64,000 nt of DNA from Selaginella moellendorffii (Eukaryota > Streptophyta > Lycopodiopsida > Selaginellales > Selaginellaceae): assembly GCF_000143415.4 (NCBI RefSeq), contig NW_003314331.1:200836-264835 (forward strand), in the 5' to 3' direction. Positions within the stretch are counted from its first letter, which is position 1, and each line of letters opens with the position of its first letter. Shown here piece by piece: positions 9,371 through 20,449 of the stretch. The position numbers and the translations under genes were made by a program. The notes under the pieces were generated by a model. The model made no database searches, was not told the DNA's origin, and worked only from the letters and a program-made list of their open reading frames with translations.

Positions 9371-9545
9371 TTATTCCCGCCCTCGCATACAAGATCCTAG
9401 CCGACCACGTGGCAAGGCGAGCGATTCAAATGAATTACCATGCCAGCCGAGCATTACCATGGCGTTCTTTGTTTTTAATTTGACGGCGTAAGCTCTGGTG
9501 ACTGCCCCGCATACACGATCGTAGCCGACCACGTGGCGAGGCCAT
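9371..9545 (+). promoter_or_regulatory. Duplicated promoter segment with two G-boxes
   Basis: An approximately 45-base segment ending in TAGCCGACCACGTGGC occurs twice, with CACGTG at 9406-9411 and 9530-9535, 124 bases apart. Both lie upstream of the coiled-coil gene ATG at 9670. CACGTGGC is the classic plant G-box/ABRE core bound by bZIP and bHLH factors; a role here is inference. Confidence 0.5.
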
Positions 9546-9669
9546 GGTGGCCGTGGCAGCAGACCATTTCCAGGTTTAACGACTAACTGCTATAACATTG
9601 TCACGCGAACAGAGTGGCGGCAGCTCCGGCGGCGCAATGCTCTCGGGGTAGCGCGAGCATGATCCAGCC

Positions 9670-12600
9670 ATGGAAGCTCTCAATGGCGTCAAGAAGAGGC
9701 ATTTCAGGGTAGAGGGTTTCCAGTGGCCCTTCTCGCGCGTGGCTATGGAGTGGAGGCCTGGCGCCGGCACCGCCAAGCGCAAGAAGATCTCCAGCGACAT
9801 CAATGTCGCCACTCCTCCTCCTCCTCCTTTACTTCCTCACCCTTCCTCACTCCTCTCCCTCCGGCAGCTCAATCACTCACCACCACCGCACGATCCAAAC
9901 TTTCTCCGCGCGCTCCAGGCCAATGCTCTTCGGACAATGTCGGTGAATGGGAAGGGCTTCCTATCGAATCCTTGGTCGAACAGGGCAGCTTGGTCCAGGG
10001 TCCAGAGCACGCTCGGGTCGAAGAAGGATCACGGTGGGGATTTGATGAACAAGAAGAGGCAGCTGGAGCTGTGGGACTTGGCGGGGTTCTCTCGTGAGAA
10101 GTTAAAGCTTCTCAATGAGATTGAGGTGCTCATCGACTCGGAGGAGAATGCTTTGAACATGGAAGCTTCTGCTAAGGTTGGTCGATGGCTCCTTCTTTCT
10201 TGAGTTTAGACCATCGTTTTATTTCTTCTTTCTTCTTTATAGGCCGCGGAAGGACGTCTTCGAAGCTTGCTGGATATCTGCGTATGCTCTCAATGCCAGG
10301 AGAATATAGAGAACAGGATAGCTCTACAAAGCGTGAGAACCAAAGGTTTGGACGATGGCAAGGTTATTTCAGCAAGAACGAATGTAGCGACTGCAAAGCA
10401 AGAGGATCAGACAGCACCAGCGCTGGAAGGTCCCAAAACCACGAAGGTGACACTTAGATATAGTTTTCTAGGTCGGAAGTATTGATTTGGTTGCGTGTTC
10501 TCAGCTTCCAGAATCTCTCGAAAAGGAAAGAGAGAAGGAGAGGCGCTTCTTTCTTGGAAATGTGAAAGAAGCCATGGAGCGTGACCGGGTTGCGCTTGAC
10601 AACTTTCTGCAGAAGCAGAGGCTCAAGCATGAAGTGTCTAAGCAGAAACTTGGCGAGGTGAAGGGGAGCTTTCTTGGGAAGTATCTGAGCTTTCTTGACA
10701 ACTCACTGGACGATGCTCTCCAAAAGGACGATTTAAGCGACAAGCACGACCAGGTTTTCAAGTCTTTTACGTGTTGCTTTATTTGATCTCGAGGTCTCAC
10801 TTTAGATTTCCTGTGTTAGGATTCAGAAGGTTTGGAGGATCCTTCCAAACTTCGCAAGGATCAAACTCCTGAGCTGGAACGATCTTCTGAAAAGTCCGAT
10901 GATCGTACCGAAGAATCTATTACAACTAGAGAAGCTGGAAGAAAACCTGCAGACGTTTCGCTTAGCACAGACGCGAAAAAGCTTCACGAGACAATTCACA
11001 AGCTGCTGGACAAGAACAAGCAGCTCCAGGAGATGCTCTCCGGGCGACAAAACTCGCACGATCATCAAAGACAGAACGTTAACGGGCTGGAGCACATTAC
11101 AAAGCTGGAGATTTCTTGCAGCTGCAAGAGTCCGTGGGAGATGAGGCCCCCGAGAATTTTCAACTTCACCAGAAAGACGACGTCGAGAGTGTTGCAAACT
11201 TCTGGAGAGCTTGATATTGGGAGTCTTGAGGAAACTGCAGGGACAAGAACAGGCTACGAGGGGTTTCCTCAAGGCTACTCGTACCTCTACGTCTCTCCAG
11301 CTTTCGAGACAGAAAATGTCGACCCGAACACGCAAACTCGTAACGAAGATCGCTCTGCTAGTAAACACGTTGTGACGAATCCCGTGAAGCTTCACAAGCT
11401 AAAGCAAGAACAGGAGGTGACGCACAGCCAGGAACAGAACTTTTGTCCAAAGGTACCTGAGTTCTTTGATGAAACTTAGCCGGTCTTTCAATCTTTTGTT
11501 ATTTTACTCCAGTTCAAGCTCTCGTCACTGCCGGCGTTATGCAGCAGCTTCACACAAACAACATGTGATTCCAGAGGTTTGAAGCAGCTTGATTTACAAC
11601 AGCCGAAAGTTCGTCCCCAGTTAGAAGAGAGTAAAGCGAAAACTGATGAACATTCACTAGTAGAAAGACAAGACAAAGCTGTCGACGCTGGAGACTCGAG
11701 TGATGAAACTGATGTTTCTAGCGCAATGCTTATAGACGTCATCAGGTAATGCTTGCTCAATAGCGTTACTCGTTCTAAACTGTTTGTACTTCAGGAACTG
11801 GAGGATGCAAGCTTTAGTACCGAAAGATTTGCTGGAAAACAAAGACTCCTGTACTCAGACTGCTGTAAGCTTGACCGAGGTTGGACAAATCACAGAGGGA
11901 AAGCCTGTTGTCGAGAAATTCACACAAGGTGGAGGAAAATCTTTCGTCTTCATTTTTCACCTTAACTGACGAAACTGCTTGTTAATTACTAGGAGATGCT
12001 TTGCTAGAACTCTCACTTCTGTGCCAAGAAGAAGAGAATAAACTGAAAGCTTTGGAGGAACTTGATGTCAAGGACTCTCACAACAATCTATCAGAAACCA
12101 CGGAAAACTTTTCCGGTGACGAGCTCATTGAGGTAATGAATCTATTTTCTTTTCCTCTTCCTTTCATTTACAGAATTACAGGTGACGACTCAACTTTCCG
12201 AAAGCGTCGAGGGCGTTGCGAGAGATCGGTCAACCGAACAACTGGAGGCTGCGTTCAAGAGAAAAGTAAGTTTCTTTTGAAGATCCTGAAGTAGAAAGGA
12301 AGCCTAGCTAATGCGGTCACTTTAGTCCAGGAAGAGGAGCTTGAGAACATAGTTCGCATGATGAGCTCCAAACTGGTGGAAAGCCAAGATAGAGTTGATG
12401 CGCTAGAGAAATCTCTCGCAGAGAAGAACTTCAAGGTGGAAGAGATGCTCGAGGTCTTGAAGACTTTTCAAGCCGAGGAATCCCAGGACAGCTGCAAAAG
12501 GATTGCAGCACTGGAGCAAGCGTTAGCCGAGAAAAGCTTTAGCATGGACCAGATGTCTCGGGCCTTGGCCACTGCGAATTCTTACGCCGAGCAGCTGCGA

Positions 12601-14367
12601 AAAGATTTCGAAGAAGCATTCGATGATACACTGAGGAAAGAACTTGCGACTAGCCAAGACACTATCTCAAACTTAGTGGAAGAAGCGGCCGAAAAGGACG
12701 TAAAACTCGAAGAGATGAAGCTGGAAATGGAGGCCATTCAGAACCTAAAGTCCGCTTCCGATGTGAGTCGCACTGGATTGGAAGCGAAGGTATCAGAAGA
12801 AAGACACAACGTAAGTCATCGCAGAACTTTTTCTCTATCTCTCCATCAGAGCTTTTGTTGATCGCTACTTGTTGCATCTTTGCAGGCGAGGGAGGCGTAC
12901 GCGAGCTTGGAGTCTGTGAAAAGTGAGCTTTCGAATTGCCAAGCCAAGGCACGGACGATGGAAGAAGCTGTTGCACAGAGAAACGCCACCGTGCAAAGGC
13001 TGGCGCTTCAACTCAAGGAGATGGAGAATTCTCAGTCCGTGTTTGAGAAATCCCAGGCCATGCTAACCAGGCAGCTGGAGGGTGCTAGAAACAGTGTAAG
13101 TCCAACTTCTGGATCACCTTGCAAAAAAACTCTTTGTTCTCTTGCAGGTGAAAGAGATGGTACAAATTCTAGGAACCGAGCGGCTTAGCAACACCGAAAA
13201 ATACGTGTCTCTTGAGGAAGCCTTGAATGCCAAAAGCACGAAGATCAAAGAGCTGGAGCTCAAGGCACAGGAAATGCAGAAGCTCAAGTCTGCGATGGAG
13301 CTGGAGATGAAGAATGCAACAGAGAATGTTAGCTTGCTCTCTGATCGAAGCCAAAGTTGTAAGTGATTCTCAGTTCATGTTCTAACTGTTTTTTATTTTG
13401 TCTCCGCAGGCGAAGAGCTTGCATGCCACACTGAGCACCGTCAAGCGTGATCTCTCCAGAGCGGATCACAAAACAGTGGCGATGGAGCAGTCTCTCGCGG
13501 CAAAGGACGCAAAGCTACAACAGTTGCAAGACCAGGTGGTGGCTCTCGAGTTTGAGAACTTCCAGCTGCGAGGCCAGTCGAGAGCGGCCGAGAAGCAGTC
13601 CAGCGATCACAAGCGCCAGTTCGAAGACCTGGTTGCCATCAACGAGGAGCTTCTCAGCTTTTCTCAAGGAAAAGAGAACGAGGTATGGCGCTAGTGCGCT
13701 TGTTTCACTCGCTAGAAAGCTGGCGCTTTGTTTCTCGTTCCAGCTGCTTGCATGCCGGAAGAAAATGGCCGGGCTCCAGCAGAAACTCTCGCAAAAATCG
13801 GTGGAGTGTTCGTCGCTGATGAAGGAGATCGAGGCCTTGCAGCTCGACTCTGGCCAGACGCAAGCAGTGCTCATGCGCGAGCGCTTCCGGGCGATGAAGC
13901 AGAGCCTCGCGGACAGCGAGTACGAGGTGAGGCAGCGCGACGAGGCCATCGAGAGGCTGTCCAAGAGCCTGGCATCGGCGGTGGAGACCGAGGACGCGCT
14001 ACTCCAAGAGGCCGAGCAGCTCAGCTTGCTGCTCAAGACGAGCCAGTTCAAGGAGCACGAGCTCACCGATCGATCCGGGCAGCTCCGCGCGGAGAAGCAG
14101 AGCTTGGAGGAAAGCGTTCGCGGGCTGGAGCGAAAGCTGGTGCTCGTGAGAGTGGAGGTGGCGGAGCTCAACGCGCAAAACTCCGCGCTCACGAAGGCGA
14201 GCGAGGACAAGGCGAAGGAGATCGCGCAGCTGCGAAGAGAGGTGGAGCAAGCGCGAGGGAAGTGTCAGATCCTGGAGGAGGATTTGCTCGAGAAAGAGGG
14301 GCAAATCGCCATCCTCAAGGAGTCCTTCGCGGACGATACCACGGCGTGGTTAAAGTCTTGTACATAG
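9670..14367 (+). CDS. Long coiled-coil protein, unknown function
   Basis: Thirteen exons can be joined: 9670-10176, 10243-10446, 10505-10753, 10820-11452, 11513-11745, 11795-11928, 11993-12132, 12182-12265, 12331-12810, 12886-13095, 13148-13358, 13410-13682, 13744-14367. All have GT-AG introns. Every junction keeps frame except exon 11 to 12, which is off by one base. The N-terminus is basic with a proline-rich stretch and an SNPWSNRAAWSR-type segment. The middle is acidic and polar. The last ~650 residues are heptad-rich coiled coil with repeated short motifs (ALEKSLAEK, ALEQALAEK, AMEQSLAAKD). I do not recognise the family; by composition it could be a cytoskeletal or membrane-tethering scaffold. 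Two truncated copies of its 5' end lie at the window edges. Confidence 0.75.
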
Positions 14368-14384
14368 CGAGAGGAAGAAGATGG

Positions 14385-14495
14385 GTTAAGCTAAATAAGG
14401 GAAAATTGACTTAATCTTAAGCTAAACGAGGCAAATTTGCGTTAGTCTAAACCACGGTAAGCTAATTTGTGTTAAACCAAACGAGGGAAGTTTAA
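14385..14495 (+). repeat. Short imperfect tandem repeat
   Basis: About three diverged copies of a ~36-base unit built on AAGCTAAACGAGGCAAATTT, in the spacer between the coiled-coil and DnaJ genes. Confidence 0.5.
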
Positions 14496-14659
14496 TTTAA
14501 TGCGGTCCAGGGTTTGCATTTCAAGTGTATGTAGCTATGGCGGAAATTTATTTCTAGGGTTTGTGTGTTCTTGGAGCGCCAAGCGATGCCGCCGGGCTCC
14601 GGCGCGGCGCGATCCCGGTAGGCGCTAGGGCTTCTCTGCAGGTGAGTGGCGGCGCGGCG

Positions 14660-16876
14660 ATGGAATGCAACAGGGACGAGGCGTCTCGGGCGCTGGCGAT
14701 CGCGGTGGAGAAGCTCGGCGCGCAGGACTGGGCCAGTGCGAAGAGGTTTGCGGCCAAGGCGGACCAGTTGTTCCCCAATCTGGAGGGACTGGCGCAGGTT
14801 GTGGCTGTGGCCAACGTCCAGAGCCGGGCGCATGGGAAAGCGGAGGGCGAGACGAACTGGTACGAGATTCTGGAAGTGGAAGCCAGCGCCGATGGGGTGG
14901 CCATCAAGAAGCAGTACAGGAAAATGGCGCTGGTTCTTCACCCGGACAAGAATAAGTTCCCTGGGGCCGAAGCTTCGTTCAAGCTCATCCAGGAGGCGTG
15001 GTCCGTGCTCTCCGACAGGACCAAGCGAGAAAAGTTCGATCTTTTGAAGAACATGACCAACAGTTCATGGCGTGGCAGCAACTTCGCGACGCAGCAGCAG
15101 CAAAGCAGCAACTTTCCGGCGTATCAGCAAAACTTTGCGGCCCAGGGCGTGTTTTGGACGAGGTGCCCTTTTTGCCAGATCCAGTTCCAGTATGGGATTC
15201 AGTACCTCAACCACAACCTCGTGTGCACGAGGTGTTCGAAAGATTTCGTGGCGGTGAGTGTAGAGAATGTCTTCCCGGGAAGGGCGCAGAGGCCGACTAG
15301 GCGGGGTGGTATGTTCTTCCCACGCAGGAACGCTGCGGCTTTTGCAGCGGCGGCGGCGCAAGCGGCTGCCAACGCTGGTGTTGATACGTCGGATGTCGTT
15401 CAGCGATGCTTCAACCAGGCGAAGAAGGAAAGGAAGGAGAAGGTGAAGGAAGAGAAGATTGCCAAGAGCAAGATGGAAGAAGGAAGTGCAGGCAGAGGCA
15501 GACGGAGGAAAGGCATTCAGACGAGGACCAGGAAGCTCGACGAGTTTTTGAACCGTTATCCGGCAAGCAACGATGATCCGAAAGAGTTCGCTAGGAAAGT
15601 GGCCGAAGACCACCCAGTGAATCATGAACAGCCGAAAGAAGAACCCGAGCCTGTGCCAGAAGAAGCATTCCCCTCGGCCACCGGTCCTAGCGGCGGCAAT
15701 GCGGAGGAAGAAACGAAGCAAGCTCCTTCGGAATCAAAGGAAACAGAGAGTCCGAAAGTACAGGATGAGACGCAGTTCCAAGTGAATGCAGAAGATCAGG
15801 AGGGGAAGGACGACGATGGCCACCAGCAAGAAGACGGCAGGGAAGAAAACCATCAGAATGAGCAGTCTCATGGCAAGCTCGAGGTTCCAGACAGCGATGA
15901 GGAGCTTCTGGTGAACTTCAGGAGACCGCAAAGGAGAAGCCTGGAAGTTCCAGACAGCGAAGAAGAAGACTGGAAGCCAGAGAAACCCGCGAGTTCACAG
16001 CGGGTGCCAGAGAATGAGAAGCCAGCTAGCGAGAAACCGGCTGCCGAGGAGCAGGCTCCGGCCACCAGACGCTCGTCCCGCAAGCGAAACATCCTCTGCT
16101 ACAGGTTCGACGATCACGGGGAAGACGATCCGGAAAAGGAGTTCCCGAGCGGGAAGAAAGGCCGGTTCTCCTCTCCCGAGGACTTCCCGGGAGGAGACGA
16201 TCGTCCTCCGCCCATGGAGCAGGCATTCGGGACTTACGACTTCGACGCCGACCGGACGCTGCTTAAGGTGAAGAAGGGCCAGGTGTGGTCGGTTTACAAC
16301 GTCGACGACTCGCTTCCGAGCTGGTACGCCAAGGTGACGAACGTGAAAAGCGAGCAGCACATATCAGCGAAGTGGCTGGAGCAGATCAAGGGGAAGTCGC
16401 GGGACGTCGATGCGTGGCAGGAGGTGGGACACTACGCGCCGTGCGGCGACTTCCAGCTCCACAAAGATACGCAGAAGCTGAGCCTGACGATGCTGTGCCA
16501 GGAAGCCCGAGCGGAGCCGCTGGAAAAGAGCAAGAACAGGTGGAAGATCTATCCTCGGGCGGGAGAGGTTTGGAGTTTGATCCGGGGGTGGGACAGGAGC
16601 TTGCTGAGCGGCAAGAACGACGCCAGGACTTTCGTGTACGACTTCGGCGAGGTGTTGAGCGACTACACGCCCGAGAAGGGCGTCAAGGTGGCGCCGCTGG
16701 TGAGACGCGAGGGAGGAGGTTTCGTGAGAGAGGCCACGGGGAAGTGGCGGCACGTCGGCGAGGCGGAGCTCATGAGCTTCGCGTACAGGGTCCCGGCGGT
16801 GAAGATGGCGGAGCCGCCCGGAGCGTGGCAGCTCGACTCGGAGACTTTCGCGCGAGATACAGAGGAGGAAGAATAA
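14660..16876 (+). CDS. DnaJ (Hsp40) protein with C-terminal DUF3444
   Basis: Single-exon gene, 738 residues, starting at ATG 14660 (MECNRDEAS, the usual start of this plant family). Residues ~1-60 form the helical region that precedes the J domain. The J domain spans about 66-130, with the HPD motif at 94-96 that stimulates Hsp70 ATPase. A zinc-binding segment follows (FWTRCPFCQ...CTRCSKDF), then a long acidic, charged low-complexity linker with two copies of LEVPDS. The C-terminus is a DUF3444 domain (FDADR, GQVWSVY, SWYAKV, GEVWSLIRGW). These proteins are thought to be nuclear or cytosolic co-chaperones in plants; the precise client is unknown. An 80-base piece of the linker-proximal part has been copied to 7097-7178. 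Confidence 0.93.
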   Translation: MECNRDEASRALAIAVEKLGAQDWASAKRFAAKADQLFPNLEGLAQVVAVANVQSRAHGKAEGETNWYEILEVEASADGVAIKKQYRKMALVLHPDKNKFPGAEASFKLIQEAWSVLSDRTKREKFDLLKNMTNSSWRGSNFATQQQQSSNFPAYQQNFAAQGVFWTRCPFCQIQFQYGIQYLNHNLVCTRCSKDFVAVSVENVFPGRAQRPTRRGGMFFPRRNAAAFAAAAAQAAANAGVDTSDVVQRCFNQAKKERKEKVKEEKIAKSKMEEGSAGRGRRRKGIQTRTRKLDEFLNRYPASNDDPKEFARKVAEDHPVNHEQPKEEPEPVPEEAFPSATGPSGGNAEEETKQAPSESKETESPKVQDETQFQVNAEDQEGKDDDGHQQEDGREENHQNEQSHGKLEVPDSDEELLVNFRRPQRRSLEVPDSEEEDWKPEKPASSQRVPENEKPASEKPAAEEQAPATRRSSRKRNILCYRFDDHGEDDPEKEFPSGKKGRFSSPEDFPGGDDRPPPMEQAFGTYDFDADRTLLKVKKGQVWSVYNVDDSLPSWYAKVTNVKSEQHISAKWLEQIKGKSRDVDAWQEVGHYAPCGDFQLHKDTQKLSLTMLCQEARAEPLEKSKNRWKIYPRAGEVWSLIRGWDRSLLSGKNDARTFVYDFGEVLSDYTPEKGVKVAPLVRREGGGFVREATGKWRHVGEAELMSFAYRVPAVKMAEPPGAWQLDSETFARDTEEEE

Positions 16877-16959
16877 GATGAGAATTGGGCTGCTTCTTCG
16901 TCCTGGCCTCTGCTAGAACAGGCTTTAATTTATTTAAATTTTAGGGTTAACTTTAAACA

Positions 16960-17047
16960 GAATATTCGTTTCCGGTGAAAACGAATATTCCTTTTGGATT
17001 GTGGTTGGGTTTAACAAGAATATTCTACTGGCTTACCTGGAATATTC
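16960..17047 (+). promoter_or_regulatory. Cluster of four GAATATTC boxes (heat-shock-element-like)
   Basis: GAATATTC occurs at 16960, 16983, 17018 and 17040. Each fits GAAnnTTC, the two-unit core of a heat-shock element. The first two form a perfect 12-bp inverted repeat (GAATATTCGTTT / AAACGAATATTC) with a 7-base loop. The cluster lies between the DnaJ stop and the RFC4 ATG (17089), so it could be an RFC4 promoter element or a 3' element of the DnaJ gene. A telo-box-like CCCTAAACCCT follows at about 17073. Confidence 0.45.
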
Positions 17048-17088
17048 TACTGACGTTTACATGCCGAAAAAGCCCTAAACCCTGGGCT

Positions 17089-18758
17089 ATGGCGCCATCG
17101 CAGCAATGGGTGGAGAAGTAGTGAGTGGATTCCATGGAGGAGTTCCTTGTGTTTGATTCCAGCGCTTCTTCTTTTTGCTCGATCCAGCCGCCCCAAGCAG
17201 GTCAAGGATGTGGCTCACCAGGACGAGGTCGTGCGCACGCTCGCGAATGCTCTTGAGACGGGGAATGTGAGTGCTTTCTTTTCTTTTCTTGCTTGAGGCC
17301 AGCGATTTCTGTGAGCGCGCAGCTGCCGCATTTGCTCTTCTATGGGCCGCCTGGGACTGGGAAGACGTCGACTGCGCTGGCGGTAACAAGGGAGCTCTTT
17401 GGGTGAGCTTTTCCTTTTATTCTTGTTCTTGAAGAAGCGAGTGGTTTTTAAATCTTCTCTGTGTGATTTCTTTTCGTTTTTTTTTCTCGTAGGCCGCAGC
17501 TTTACAAGACCAGAGTTCTCGAGTTGAATGCCAGTGATGATCGAGGAATAAATGTGGTGCGAACGAAGATCAAGGACTTTGCTGCTGTTGCAGTGGGTCG
17601 TGGAGTGAGGTACTTCGCTTTTTTCTGGACGAACGAGTTTATACCTTTGCTTATGCGACCTCGTCGTTGCTTTTACAGTGACTATCCTTGTCCGCCTTTC
17701 AAAGTTATCATCCTAGACGAAGCGGATTCAATGACTGAGGATGCACAGGTTTGAGCTATCTGCATTTTTTTTTTTCTCGCTCCCTTCTGATCAATCAGTT
17801 CGGGTTCTAGAACGCGTTGAGGCGTACAATGGAAACTTACTCGAAGGTTACGAGATTTTGCTTCATTTGCAACTACATAAGCAGGCTAGTAATTCTTTTC
17901 TGTCGAGTGTAAAACTATCATTCTGTGCTTTAGGATTATCGAGCCACTGGCATCAAGATGTGCGAAGTTTCGTTTCAAGTCTTTGAACCAAGACGTGATG
18001 CACGGGAGGATTTTGCATATATGCTCAGAGGAGGGGGTGCAAATGGGCTCCGAGGTTACGATTTCTTCTGCTTCCTTTCCTATTGTTCTTATGTTTTACT
18101 TTTTTTATATATATATCAGGCACTGGCTACATTGAGTCGAGTGTCCGAGGGAGATCTTCGTCGAGCAATCACATATCTACAGGTTTTAGAGTTCTGTGCT
18201 TCTGCGTAATCGGGAACTGTTTGTTTTGTGTAGAGCGCTACGAGGCTTTATGGATCATCGATCACAAGCAAGGATATCCTCAGCGTTTCCGGGGTAAGCC
18301 TTTGATCCCTTTGTCGTCAATTTCTAGCGATATCTCGTTGCAGGTTATTCCAGATAACGTGATCCAGTCCCTCTTGCAAGCCTGTACGAGTGGAGTGTTT
18401 GATCAAGCTCAAAAGGAGGTGACCAACATCATAGCCGAAGGCTATCCTGTCTCACAAATATTTTCTCAGGTAACTTGGAAGCATTAAGTGCTTTTGCAAA
18501 GATAAGATTTCTTCTCAGGTTTACGATCACGTTGTCGAATCGCCTGAGATATCGGACGAGCAGAAAGCTAAAATCTGCCAGAGACTAGCCGAAGCTGACA
18601 AGGTGCTAGTAGCAAGAAGAACGAGCTCTTTAACGATTTTTTTTTCATTCTTCCAGTGTCTTCTCGATGGAGCAGACGAGTCTTTGCAACTCATGGACGT
18701 GTGCAGCAATACTATGCGAGCACTCTGTAACATGACCCAAGAGTGTAGCTATGTCTAA
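17089..18758 (+). CDS. RFC4: Replication factor C subunit 4 (clamp loader small subunit)
   Basis: Twelve exons give a 335-residue protein: 17089-17120, 17188-17266, 17323-17402, 17493-17609, 17679-17748, 17811-17884, 17934-18054, 18120-18182, 18234-18293, 18344-18469, 18519-18602, 18657-18758. RFC loads the PCNA clamp at primer ends during replication and repair in the nucleus. Visible AAA+ features are the RFC box (WVEKYRPKQ), Walker A GPPGTGKT at 45-52, Walker B VIILDEAD at 112-119, sensor 1 ICNYISRIIEPL and the SRC arginine-finger motif, then [13 protein letters not shown] and the C-terminal collar helices. Length and sequence fit plant RFC4 (EMB1968 type). The intron after exon 6 starts with GC rather than GT. 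The gene converges on FtsZ1, with 81 bp between stop codons. Confidence 0.95.
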
Positions 18759-18839
18759 CTTGATTTCTCCACTTAACATGAATTCTCCCTCGCTGCTGTT
18801 TCCAGAGTGAGATTTGTCTATATCACACCTTGGAGCTAC

Positions 18840-20400
18840 TTATCTGAGACCTTGAGCAAACCTGGAGGACACGGGAACACCACGCTTCCATGGGAGCTGC
18901 TCCACAGCAGGCGCTGCTGGGCTCTTCTTTCCTTCCGGAGCCACACTGGCTTTGGGATCCACCAGTGTCTTCTGGAAAGTTTGCGAGAAACCAGTGGCGA
19001 TTATCGTGACGTGAACTTGGCCGTCGTATCTCTCGTCGACCACAGCACCAAATATGATATTTGCTGCGGGGTCTGCCAAGCCGGTCACCACCTAAAAGGA
19101 GAGAAACCATGAGAACATCAAGTTTTTATGATCGGCTATGGCTATACAGACCTGAGAGACTCGGTTAACCTCTTGAAGCGTCAAGTCCCTTCCACCCGTG
19201 ATGTTGTAAACAACACCCGTGGCTCTTTCGATCGATCTCTCGATCAATGGAGCTGATGTGGCCTGCTGAGCCGCTTCTTCTGCCCGGTTTTTGCCGCTAG
19301 CAGTCCCGACTCCAAGCATGGCGGTCCCTGAGTTTGTCATGATCGCTTTCACGTCTGCGAAATCTACGTTCACCAGTCCTGGAATCTGGAGATGACATTT
19401 TTCAGAACAATCTCTACCGAAGGACAATAAACTTACAGTGATAATGTCCGAGATGCCCTGCACACCCTGCCTAAGAACATCGTCCGCGAGAAGAAAAGCT
19501 TCCTGCAAAGGAGTGTGTTCTTGAACCAAGTCAAGCAGCCTGTCGTTGGGGATCACAATGAGTGTGTCTACGTTGCTTCGCAGCCTCTCAATGGCGTCCA
19601 AAGCCTAGAAAGCTGTCGCATTAGCATCACACGAAAACAAAAAGGTGAGGAAAGAAACTCGCGCACCTGTTGAGATCGTCGTCTCCCTTCGAAAGTAAAA
19701 GGATACGTGACAACACCCACAGTCAGTTGTCCCTTCTCTTTGGATAGACGAGCGACGACTGGTGCTGCTCCGGAGCCTGTTCCTCCACCCATCCCGGCTG
19801 TGATGAAAACCAAGTCGGAATCAGCGACAGCCACCTTGAGATCATCCTTGGATTCTTCGGCAGCTTCTTCACCAAGGCTCGGTTTTCCACCGGTTCCTGC
19901 AAAAGAAAAACAAAATCACCAGAGAAAAAAAAAGGAAAAAGAAAAGACATGCTAGCTTTTGAGTGTCAAGAATCTCTTACCCAATCCCCGAGTGAGCTCC
20001 TCTCCAATTTGCAAGCGATTGCTCGCAGAGGACTGCACCAGCGCCTGGGCATCTGTGTTTATGGCCCAAAAGTCTACTCCCTGCGACAAACTTACTTAAG
20101 ACATGATCGGACGAACCAAAAAACCAAAGAACTTACTTGCAATCCACTTCCAATCATTCGATTTACAGCATTATTCCCACCTCCTCCGATGCCAACCACT
20201 TTAATCCTTGCGGAGTCCATGCCAATCGCTTCCAGCACCGCCACACAGCATACCCGCGCCCTTCTCACCCTTCTCGAAATTGAAAACCCCCCATTTCTTC
20301 CCTCTCCCTGTCCCTGAAACCCATCGCCCGCATAAATCGAGCAAGCTGAATCCGCCAGGAACGGTCTCGTTATGGGAAAGCATCGCTGCGCCGCCAGCAT
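18840..20400 (-). CDS. FtsZ1: Plastid division protein FtsZ1
   Basis: Six exons (20137-20400, 19981-20080, 19667-19896, 19437-19604, 19152-19385, 18840-19091) give 415 residues. FtsZ is the tubulin-like GTPase that forms the plastid division ring in the stroma. The first ~60 residues lack homology and look like a transit peptide. Then come [16 protein letters not shown], the GTP-binding signature [37 protein letters not shown], and the T7-loop region [11 protein letters not shown]. The sequence resembles FtsZ1 rather than FtsZ2 ([14 protein letters not shown] and VVDERY; FtsZ2 has TTPF and ADDILRQGVR). The C-terminus ends RFAQGLR, so the FtsZ2-type C-terminal core motif is absent, as expected for FtsZ1. 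Confidence 0.93.
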
Positions 20401-20434
20401 TCTCCCGCTCTTGCGACCCTAGCTAGTCTTCCAT

Positions 20435-20443
20435 AAACCCTAA
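20435..20443 (-). promoter_or_regulatory. Telo-box upstream of FtsZ1
   Basis: AAACCCTAA (written on the + strand), 35 bases upstream of the FtsZ1 ATG. Telo-boxes are common close to the start of plant genes linked to cell proliferation. Function here is inferred from position only. Confidence 0.35.
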
Positions 20444-20449
20444 CCCCTC

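Noticed and set aside
13447-14414. Long overlapping ORFs in other frames of the coiled-coil last exon and of the DnaJ gene
   Set aside because: They are GC-rich shadows of the real frames and show repetitive composition mirroring the heptads.
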